Shown here: positions 1 to 6,182 of the stretch, piece after piece
Numbering within the stretch: position 1 is the stretch's first letter
How the letters are laid out: every line of letters begins with the position of its first letter
Source: URNF01 sp045634325
GTDB lineage: Bacteria > Bacillota > Clostridia > Oscillospirales > Acutalibacteraceae
DNA: 13,375 nt
Direction: 5' to 3'
Assembly (NCBI GenBank): GCA_045634325.1
Contig: JAZRAA010000048.1
Coordinates: 1-13,375 of the forward strand
Made by a program: the position numbers and the translations under genes
Notes under the pieces: model-generated
Database searches by the model: none
Told to the model about the DNA's origin: nothing
The model's input: only the letters and a program-made list of their open reading frames with translations

Positions 1-536
1 AGCATGGCGAATTTCACGGTCGCTTCAAAGTTTTTCACGTTGAGAGCTGCACCGTTATTTTTGAGCGCCAAAGTGCTGATACCCCAGAACAGTTCGCCGT
101 CATTTTTACCGTTGCCGGTGTAAACGAGGCTGCGGTCTGCACTGGTTACGCCAATAGCACCTTTTTGTGCAAAGTAGAAATAACCACCGTTGTGGCCATC
201 GCCCTCACCAAAATAGGCGCGCGCAGGCAAACTGCTGTCAGTAAAGCACTTATACGAATCAAAACGTGCGCTCAACCAATTATGGTTGTTTACAGCGTTT
301 TCAGTAGCGCCTTCTGCGGCAGGATTGCCAAAGAAAGAGTTGTAGTTCGTGCCGCCTGCCCATTGCAAGTCAGCATACGCATTCAACTCGGAGAAGTCAG
401 CCACAAACTTTGTGACTTCTTCCGTTTCGGCAGCTGCAGACACAGGGAATGCGCCCATAACGGACATCATACCCGTCAACAGTGCCAGTGTGAGCATAAT
501 TGCACACACACGTTTCAGGGGTCTTGCCAATTTCAT
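1..536 (-). CDS. Secreted protein with N-terminal beta-sandwich repeat-family domain, 3' end outside window
   Basis: The gene is partial: 178 codons are visible and it runs off the left edge. The ATG at 536-534 is chosen because AAGGAG lies 8 nt upstream (545-550). The product starts with a signal peptide: basic MKLARPLKR, a hydrophobic core to about residue 30, and a likely cleavage after the VSA at 32-34. The mature part begins with an F-x-ADF-x-x-L motif (residues 44-51). Further on come WLSARFDSY, NDGELF and KNFEAT, in the same order as in the repeats of the giant protein at 7865-13375, so the two proteins share a domain family. That domain looks beta-rich and extracellular; glycan binding is inferred. 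It follows a terminator and has its own promoter, so it is a separate transcription unit from the GH78 gene. No catalytic motif is visible in the part present. The exact function is unknown. Confidence 0.85.
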   Translation of the reverse strand, partial: MKLARPLKRVCAIMLTLALLTGMMSVMGAFPVSAAAETEEVTKFVADFSELNAYADLQWAGGTNYNSFFGNPAAEGATENAVNNHNWLSARFDSYKCFTDSSLPARAYFGEGDGHNGGYFYFAQKGAIGVTSADRSLVYTGNGKNDGELFWGISTLALKNNGAALNVKNFEATVKFAM

Positions 537-544
537 TGTATCCT

Positions 545-550
545 CTCCTT
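545..550 (-). promoter_or_regulatory. Ribosome binding site of the left-edge secreted protein gene
   Basis: The minus strand reads AAGGAG followed by a second purine run (AGGA), ending 4-8 nt before the ATG at 536. It fixes the start of the truncated gene. Confidence 0.8.
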
Positions 551-565
551 TTTAAAATATTTTCA

Positions 566-595
566 CGTATAATCGGGCATAGTTATCCCTATACG
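566..595. promoter_or_regulatory. Imperfect palindrome in the leader of the left-edge gene
   Basis: The arms CGTATA (566-571) and TATACG (590-595) are perfect inverted complements. An inner GGG/CCC pair (575-577 and 587-589) lies between them, with a 3-nt bulge on one side. The element sits between the predicted transcription start and the ribosome binding site, where an operator for a local repressor, or a leader hairpin, would act. No regulator gene is visible in the window, so the role is a guess. Confidence 0.3.
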
Positions 596-632
596 AATTT
601 ATAATAACATTTCCACAAAATAAATCAACCCC

Positions 633-660
633 ATTATATAAAATGCGTGCTTTTGTGCAA
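633..660 (-). promoter_or_regulatory. Sigma-A type promoter for the left-edge secreted protein gene
   Basis: On the minus strand a TTGCAC -35 box (655-660) and a perfect TATAAT -10 box (633-638) are separated by 16 nt. Transcription would start near 626, leaving a leader of about 90 nt before the ATG at 536. The surrounding DNA is AT-rich, as expected of a promoter region. A weaker alternative pair (TTGATT with TATTAT, 16 nt apart) lies just downstream. The position right after the GH78 terminator supports a fresh transcription start here. Confidence 0.65.
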
Positions 661-713
661 ATAAACGGACGATAATGCAAATTTTGGCATCGTATAAAGT
701 GCGAAAAAAGTAA

Positions 714-748
714 AAAAAGTGTTGTCGGATAAACCGACAACACTTTTT
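714..748 (-). terminator. Intrinsic terminator after the GH78 gene, possibly bidirectional
   Basis: A perfect 15-bp stem (714-728 with 734-748) closes a 5-nt loop (729-733). The core is GTGTTGTCGG and its complement, flanked by A-T pairs. Read on the minus strand it is followed by a U-run (712-718 complement), the classic intrinsic terminator. Because the stem carries A residues on one side and T residues on the other, it could also work on the plus strand, although no plus-strand gene needs it. It lies about 50 nt past the GH78 stop codon and probably ends the operon transcript. Confidence 0.88.
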
Positions 749-795
749 GAATATTGTGCTCTGAAATCAAGATGCAACAGGTGCAAAACGCGGCA

Positions 796-2712
796 TCACA
801 GCAGTGTGTGATAGTAGTACACCGGCAGGCCGCTCCAACCGTGGCAAAGACTGCCCGCGTTGAAGAAGTCTGCATCGCCCAGTTCCGTTTCCCAGAAGCT
901 GGTTGCGCCTGCGTCCAGCATTTTCTTGTATTTTTCGCGGATGTTTTCGAGAATATAGCCTTTATATTTCTCTTTATCTACCTGTAGCAACGCATCGTAT
1001 TTGAAGCATACCATGCTCAACGAGGTGCGGGTCATGTCGTGGTCGCCCACGAGGACTTCGCAAATGTGCACCGCTTGTTCAGGGGTGGCTACACCACACA
1101 GAATCATCAAACTGTTGACCAATTCGCTATACTGTTCCTCGCCCAAACGGTTGATATACAAACCCGTTTGCGGATTGTAGAATCGTTCACGAATGCAGGC
1201 GTTGAGCGCTTCTGCTTTTGTGGCATAATCAGCAGGCTCGCCCACCATGTCGCAAATTTTCTGTAACGATTGTAATGCAGAAGATAACAAACAGTTGAGA
1301 ACAGCGTCATACTGAATAGCACCGCCTGTGCCACGGTCGCCCGTCAAGCCGTCTGCCCATTCATAGAAGTTCCAGTGGTACCATTCCACAAACGCAGATA
1401 CCAAGCCGTCTTCCATACGGTTCAAGAACGCTTCCATCACCGATTTCAATTTCGGCAACACTTCACGTCCGAATTCGACATCATTGCTATACTTCAAATA
1501 TTCATACATCTGTGTGAAGTAGTGCAACGAGAAGGACGGAATGGTCAAGTTCATGTTGCTGGGCGAACAAATGGACAAAAGACCGTCTTCACGGTGGTCT
1601 TTGCTAATCAATTGGAGAGAAGCGCGCGGGAAGGCGTATTCGTCAAACGCATAGTATCCGCACAACATCTGGTTGCGGCTGTCCATGGTGTAGAGGCCTT
1701 GTTCACGCCACGGGCAATCCTCGTAGTGATCGTGCATGCACAGTTCCATGGTGCGCACGCTGACGTCATAGATTTTTTGCATCAGCGGGTCTTCAAAATG
1801 CTTTTCCACTTTGTTGAGCGGATACAGCGTCGGCAGCACCGACAGGTATTCCACTTCCAGAGCGTCTTCGCTATGCACTTCTAAATACCGCAAGCCTAAA
1901 CGTCTGAGATGGTTGGTGAAAGTGGTTTCGCCCGCAGGCAACACGAAATCAAAGCTGAAGTCTCTGCCGTCGATTTCCCAACGAACACCGCCATCCACAA
2001 TATGCTCGCCGTAGCAGATTTTGATGGTCTGCGGTTTCGCACTCTTCATTTTAAAGGTGAGATAGCCGACCTCTTCACGACCCAAATCGTACAGCGCATA
2101 GTTCTTGTCGGATTTCACCAGTGTGGATTCACATCTGTCCAAAACGTTCAGTTTTTTGATGGGACGGGGGTTGAGCGGAATATCCAATTCCACCACCGTG
2201 CTGTTTGCGAAACCGCACAGTTCACCATTCATCCAATTATCCACTTTGGTAGCGTCGTAGCCGAAGCCCAAGCCGACCTGTTCGGTGATGCGCTTGTTGC
2301 GACCGTTCATATAGGTCGGGCTCAAGCGGGATACCACGTTTTCGCAAGAGAATGCAACGAGTGCATCCTCCTGATAGATTTCATAGCGCACGCCCGCAAC
2401 GCCGGGGTAATGGGTGAGACTCTGTGCGCCGTAATCGCCATAATACCAAACGAGCAACGCAACCTTGTTTTCGCCTTCACGGCAGTATTTTGTGATATCC
2501 AGTTCATCATACACTTTATAGTGCGGGAAGTCCGGATATTGACCCGAATCTGCAAACGCACCGTTTACAAACAAGGTATAGTTGGCGTCAGCGGAAATCA
2601 ACATAGTCACTTTACCGCCGGCGTATGTAAATGTATCGAAAAATTCGCCGTATGTATCCGAAGAGGGAGTGTCATTCACCCATATCCACTTCGATTTTTC
2701 TGTCCAATTCAT
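796..2712 (-). CDS. Alpha-L-rhamnosidase, glycoside hydrolase family 78 (cytoplasmic)
   Basis: The enzyme (638 aa) should hydrolyse terminal alpha-L-rhamnosides by inversion. No signal peptide or membrane segment is seen, so it acts in the cytoplasm on imported saccharides. Residues 1-120 look like the GH78 N-terminal beta-sandwich (FVNG, then a YDELDITKY stretch). The (alpha/alpha)6 catalytic domain starts near 305. The catalytic motif DCPWREQGLYTMD at 332-344 matches the family spacing: Asp332, Glu337 and Asp344 correspond to Asp567, Glu572 and Asp579 of Bacillus GL1 RhaB, and Glu608 in GATSFWE corresponds to its Glu841 (numbers from memory). The chain ends after SLCHGWSGLPVYY, so the C-terminal beta-sandwich common in GH78 is missing. 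The ATG at 2712 is chosen over an in-frame upstream start at 2760 because AGGAG lies 7 nt before it. It is the last gene of the operon, 129 nt after the GH31 gene. Family is certain; the natural substrate is unknown. Confidence 0.92.
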   Translation of the reverse strand: MNWTEKSKWIWVNDTPSSDTYGEFFDTFTYAGGKVTMLISADANYTLFVNGAFADSGQYPDFPHYKVYDELDITKYCREGENKVALLVWYYGDYGAQSLTHYPGVAGVRYEIYQEDALVAFSCENVVSRLSPTYMNGRNKRITEQVGLGFGYDATKVDNWMNGELCGFANSTVVELDIPLNPRPIKKLNVLDRCESTLVKSDKNYALYDLGREEVGYLTFKMKSAKPQTIKICYGEHIVDGGVRWEIDGRDFSFDFVLPAGETTFTNHLRRLGLRYLEVHSEDALEVEYLSVLPTLYPLNKVEKHFEDPLMQKIYDVSVRTMELCMHDHYEDCPWREQGLYTMDSRNQMLCGYYAFDEYAFPRASLQLISKDHREDGLLSICSPSNMNLTIPSFSLHYFTQMYEYLKYSNDVEFGREVLPKLKSVMEAFLNRMEDGLVSAFVEWYHWNFYEWADGLTGDRGTGGAIQYDAVLNCLLSSALQSLQKICDMVGEPADYATKAEALNACIRERFYNPQTGLYINRLGEEQYSELVNSLMILCGVATPEQAVHICEVLVGDHDMTRTSLSMVCFKYDALLQVDKEKYKGYILENIREKYKKMLDAGATSFWETELGDADFFNAGSLCHGWSGLPVYYYHTLL

Positions 2713-2719
2713 AGATATA

Positions 2720-2724
2720 CTCCT
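2720..2724 (-). promoter_or_regulatory. Ribosome binding site deciding the GH78 start
   Basis: The minus strand reads AGGAG with a 7-nt spacer to the ATG at 2712-2710. This excludes the 16-residue N-terminal extension from 2760, which would also begin inside the region next to the GC-rich hairpin and has no such site. Confidence 0.85.
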
Positions 2725-2762
2725 ATTATGGAATGAAGTTTTTGTGTAGGATAAACGCAAGT

Positions 2763-2796
2763 CCGCCCCATCCGCCCAAATGTGCGGATGGGGCGG
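2763..2796 (-). other. GC-rich intercistronic hairpin between the GH31 and GH78 genes
   Basis: A perfect 13-bp stem, 2763-2775 with 2784-2796, closes an 8-nt loop. It is almost all G-C apart from a central AT step. On the minus strand it begins about 45 nt after the GH31 stop and ends 50 nt before the GH78 start. No U-run follows on the minus strand (the downstream sequence is ACTTGCGTTTATCC), so it is not a standard intrinsic terminator. It could block 3' exonucleases, mark a processing site, or attenuate transcription so that the cytoplasmic enzyme is made in smaller amounts than the surface proteins. The structure is certain; the role is inferred. Confidence 0.7.
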
Positions 2797-2841
2797 GGTC
2801 TTGTTGTTTAAACTAGGTTTTTATCGACACAACTACCGTCC

Positions 2842-5800
2842 TCAGACAGTCCCTTCGTCACCGTTGGGTTGTTCGAGGATGTCTTGTGCCTCTCCCTCTG
2901 CCATAGCCAACGCTTCTTGCGCCGCTTTTTTCTTTTTGCGTTGCAAAAGGATAATCAGCAGAACTACACCGGTGACAACGACAATGCCGCCGCCGATGAT
3001 GAGAATCAATGCCCACAGCGGGAAGCCGGGATAAATCAATTTCTTCTTGCGAATGGTCTTGATGGTTTCCTCGTCATCCCAATCATCAAGCTCGTCTTCA
3101 TCTTCGTAGAACTCATCATAATCGGTGTCCCCGCCATCCGGCGTAATCTCCGAGAAATCATCGGGGCCCATGACGTTGAGTTCATAAATACCAACCGTGG
3201 ATTTCACGTCGCCGTCTTTCACTCTGACAAGACGGATAGCGCAAGCATCAACGGCGTCAAATTCGATAACATCAATGCCGCCTGCACCCGCAGAAACAGT
3301 GGTCTCGTCTTCGCCATCGGGCAACAACAAATCCCAGTTCACGCCGTCAGCGGTATATTCGATGTTGTAGCTATGCAAGAAGCCGGCAGTCCATTTCACT
3401 TCAATGCGACCAATGGTCTTCACAGCATCGTCTTTCAGATAGATTTCCCATTCTTTTTTGCCGGAAGTCAGCTCAAAGAAAGAAATGGGGTTATCGTCGA
3501 ACATACGGTCCATCTTGGGAGCATTGTTATCCGAAACTTCATATTTCGTATAGCTAGCCTGGCCTTTCACGACGCTGAGTTCTTTCCAACCGGCAGGCAC
3601 GTAAATGGTGGTGCGGCCGGAAAGGTCAACGTAATATCCGTACTCTTGTGCGTAATAATCAGGCATATAGTCAAAGCGGGTCAATTCCACGCCATCATAC
3701 TGCACACCTGCAGCGGTCACGCCCAGTGCTACCACGATTTCGCGGCGAGAGCCTTCGGCGTTGGTGATGGTGAAGGTGGTGTCATCCTTGGGTGCGCTGA
3801 CATACTTTTCAGTAGTAGCGGTATAGGTCTGGAAGTCCACCGACTGACCTTCTTTGGTGTAGATAACCGTCTCACGTTCTTCATTGGGCGGGGCGATGAG
3901 CAAGGATTCGTGTTCGGAGAACTCGGTATCCTCTTCATCGTGCATTTCTGCCATCAATTCCATGCTGTCGGGCAGGTTAATCGGTTTAACCGAGCCGTCT
4001 TTCAAATAGATAGGCATAAAGTTGCTGGGTGCCTCAACCACAATGTTTTGTCCACCTTTGAGCGCTTCGTTGGTAAACAAATTGTACCAAGAATTGCCCG
4101 AGGGGAGAGAAACTTTGAGAGAGTGCTGCATTGCCGTATCCACTGCGCAAACAAGGAAGTCGTCGCAGAACAGATACTGGTTGCTCACTTGGCTCAAATT
4201 GAGGTGATACGGATAGGCAAGCATCATACCCTTAATCATCGGGTTGGACGTTTTGTTGGCATCAATCGCCGCATCCATGATGCTCGGCACGAGATTTTTA
4301 CGCAGATAGTAATAATCGCCGAAGTTCGCCTTAGCAGCGTAGCCGTACACATCTTCGTCCCACGGCGTGTGCAATGCAGTACCGTGTTGACGCATAAACG
4401 GCGAGAAGGTGGACATCACGACCCAGCGGTTCCACAAATCTCTGTCGGGGTTTTTACCGACACTGCCATCCGCATTAAGCATACGCAAGCCGCCAATGTC
4501 ACCGCCGTACAAGTTAAAGCCGCCTGCACCGCGGGAAATCATATCATAAATGATGTCGGTGTAGCCTTCCCAATCGTGCACCTGGTCACCTTGGAAGTTA
4601 GCGGTATACTGTTGCGAACCGGCACACACGGAACGCATGAACAACACATAATCATTACCCCAGCGTTCAGTCCACGCTTCATTCTCGTGTTTACCGTAGT
4701 AATAGGTTTGGAAGTTATGCATTTCCATAGCGGACATGCCGTTGAACGCCGTGCCGTAATACGGCAACTGGTCGCCAAAGTCCACCATGATACCCTGCAG
4801 ACCCCAATCCCACGCATCTGCAAAATACCGTGTGAGATATTCTTTAAACGTAGGGTTGGAGGTATCCATCCAACCGGGTTGGGTGAACATATAGTCCCCT
4901 GTTTTTTCCAACATAAACTGGTTATACAGATACGGCCAACCGGTGCTCTTGAAAGTACCGTCCGCATTTTTAACAGGGGTCAATGTCGTCAACTCGGGGA
5001 AAAGTGCAGTCATATCTTCCGTGCTGGAATACGGACGCATCCAGCCGAGCATACGGATGCCTTTGCTTTTTCCGTATTGCAACGTCATGGCATCGTAAAC
5101 ACCCTCGACGAAACAAGCTTCCGGATAGAAATTGTAATTCTCCTTAAAGCCTTCGAGAAGGTTCACCATGTTCTCATACACGTTGCTGGATGATTCGGTG
5201 TTAAAGTTATTGCTATACGCATCCGCAGCACCGCCGGTCCAGAAACCGAAGGTCCATTCTTCCGTCACACCGCTGGTGCCGGTGATATCGGTATATTTTT
5301 TAAGGTTTTCAAGCGGCGTGCCGGTCCACAAATAGAAATCCAATTTATCGCCGTTGAAGAAAACGGAATATTTGGTTTCGTCGGCATGACCGAAATCCGC
5401 TTCACCGGGGTAGGTCATGTTAAACCAAATGGAATACCCACGGTTGGAGTGAAAAAACGGAATGTTGCCGTATGAATAATCATCATCCGAAAAACAGTCT
5501 TTGTTGGTCAAAGAAAAATGAGAGCCAATCACGTTAGGGGTGGTATAACGGTTACCGCCGTTATAGATAACCTCTTTATTCACATCCATCGGCATTTCCA
5601 CCACTGTACGTACAATGGTGCCGTCATCTTGATAACCAAACGAAATCTGCTCGTTGGTAACGTAAATAATGCGCGTCTGCTTACTGTTGAGCACCTCGAT
5701 GGCAAAACCATCTTTCGTCTCGAAATACCGCACCCCTGTGCCGTCGGTGCCGGTCATAACCAACACACCGTTGCTGTCGGTTTTATAGTTAATAGCCTCC

Positions 5801-6144
5801 AAAGAGGACGGCTCAAATAAACCAACGTTGCTCACTTCCAGCTCTTGCTGGTATTCGTGCTTAGTCTGCAGACGGAAACCGCCCTCGGCGGGGAAAGAAA
5901 CATATACTGCTTCTTCCCACTCGCCTGCGGTAGTTTCAATGATAAAATACTTTTGTTCTTGGTGCGTCTTTGTCGCTTTGCCGAGTGTCTCCCAAGTGTA
6001 GTTCTTGGGAGCCGGCTCAGCATATTCCTCATAAATATTCTTGCCCGTGAATTCATGCGCCGATACTGCGGGCGCAAAACAGGTCATCAACAGAACTACA
6101 CAGCAACCGAGAACGAGTGCTCTAAAAAGACTTTTTTTCACCAC
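2842..6144 (-). CDS. Secreted, membrane-anchored GH31 glycoside hydrolase with discoidin-like domain
   Basis: The protein (1100 aa) has a signal peptide (1-29, AVSA|HEF), an N-terminal beta-sandwich (about 60-290), a GH31 barrel (about 295-660), C-terminal beta domains (about 660-860), an F5/8 type C (discoidin)-like domain (about 862-992), an acidic Asp/Glu linker (1003-1027), a transmembrane helix (about 1042-1067) and a short basic cytoplasmic tail. The enzyme therefore faces outward, tied to the membrane. GH31 enzymes retain configuration on alpha-glycosides: the nucleophile is Asp455 in GIMVDFGD and the acid/base is Asp520 in QGDQ, followed by GGDIGG (548-552 region) and FMRQHG (583-588). 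The layout around these residues resembles sulfoquinovosidase YihQ, but the sulfonate-binding segment is absent, so the substrate is unknown (alpha-glucoside, xyloside or galactoside are possible). The start is GTG at 6144, preceded by AAAGGAA 8 nt away; a second GTG directly follows. The gene begins 38 nt after the binding-protein stop and is very likely cotranscribed. Confidence 0.9.
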   Translation of the reverse strand: MVKKSLFRALVLGCCVVLLMTCFAPAVSAHEFTGKNIYEEYAEPAPKNYTWETLGKATKTHQEQKYFIIETTAGEWEEAVYVSFPAEGGFRLQTKHEYQQELEVSNVGLFEPSSLEAINYKTDSNGVLVMTGTDGTGVRYFETKDGFAIEVLNSKQTRIIYVTNEQISFGYQDDGTIVRTVVEMPMDVNKEVIYNGGNRYTTPNVIGSHFSLTNKDCFSDDDYSYGNIPFFHSNRGYSIWFNMTYPGEADFGHADETKYSVFFNGDKLDFYLWTGTPLENLKKYTDITGTSGVTEEWTFGFWTGGAADAYSNNFNTESSSNVYENMVNLLEGFKENYNFYPEACFVEGVYDAMTLQYGKSKGIRMLGWMRPYSSTEDMTALFPELTTLTPVKNADGTFKSTGWPYLYNQFMLEKTGDYMFTQPGWMDTSNPTFKEYLTRYFADAWDWGLQGIMVDFGDQLPYYGTAFNGMSAMEMHNFQTYYYGKHENEAWTERWGNDYVLFMRSVCAGSQQYTANFQGDQVHDWEGYTDIIYDMISRGAGGFNLYGGDIGGLRMLNADGSVGKNPDRDLWNRWVVMSTFSPFMRQHGTALHTPWDEDVYGYAAKANFGDYYYLRKNLVPSIMDAAIDANKTSNPMIKGMMLAYPYHLNLSQVSNQYLFCDDFLVCAVDTAMQHSLKVSLPSGNSWYNLFTNEALKGGQNIVVEAPSNFMPIYLKDGSVKPINLPDSMELMAEMHDEEDTEFSEHESLLIAPPNEERETVIYTKEGQSVDFQTYTATTEKYVSAPKDDTTFTITNAEGSRREIVVALGVTAAGVQYDGVELTRFDYMPDYYAQEYGYYVDLSGRTTIYVPAGWKELSVVKGQASYTKYEVSDNNAPKMDRMFDDNPISFFELTSGKKEWEIYLKDDAVKTIGRIEVKWTAGFLHSYNIEYTADGVNWDLLLPDGEDETTVSAGAGGIDVIEFDAVDACAIRLVRVKDGDVKSTVGIYELNVMGPDDFSEITPDGGDTDYDEFYEDEDELDDWDDEETIKTIRKKKLIYPGFPLWALILIIGGGIVVVTGVVLLIILLQRKKKKAAQEALAMAEGEAQDILEQPNGDEGTV

Positions 6145-6152
6145 GTCTCACG

Positions 6153-6159
6153 TTCCTTT
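6153..6159 (-). promoter_or_regulatory. Ribosome binding site selecting the GTG start of the GH31 gene
   Basis: The minus strand reads AAAGGAA, 8 nt before the GTG at 6144-6142. No ATG lies in frame nearby, and the signal peptide begins immediately (MVKKS), so a GTG start is needed. The neighbouring GTG at 6141 would give a protein one residue shorter. Confidence 0.7.
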
Positions 6160-6182
6160 CTTCGTAGTGCAGTCAATATTGC

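Noticed and set aside
2713..2760. A 16-residue N-terminal extension of the GH78 protein
   Set aside because: There is no ribosome binding site for the upstream start, while the internal ATG at 2712 has AGGAG at ideal spacing and begins the conserved part.
2869..5193. A plus-strand open reading frame of 774 codons opposite the GH31 gene
   Set aside because: It overlaps the GH31 barrel and beta domains entirely in antisense, shows no family motif, and the minus-strand protein has conserved catalytic residues.
2842..6144. Calling the GH31 protein a sulfoquinovosidase (yihQ)
   Set aside because: The catalytic frame is similar, but the segment carrying the sulfonate-binding Gln, Arg and Trp is missing and the binding Tyr is replaced by Leu.
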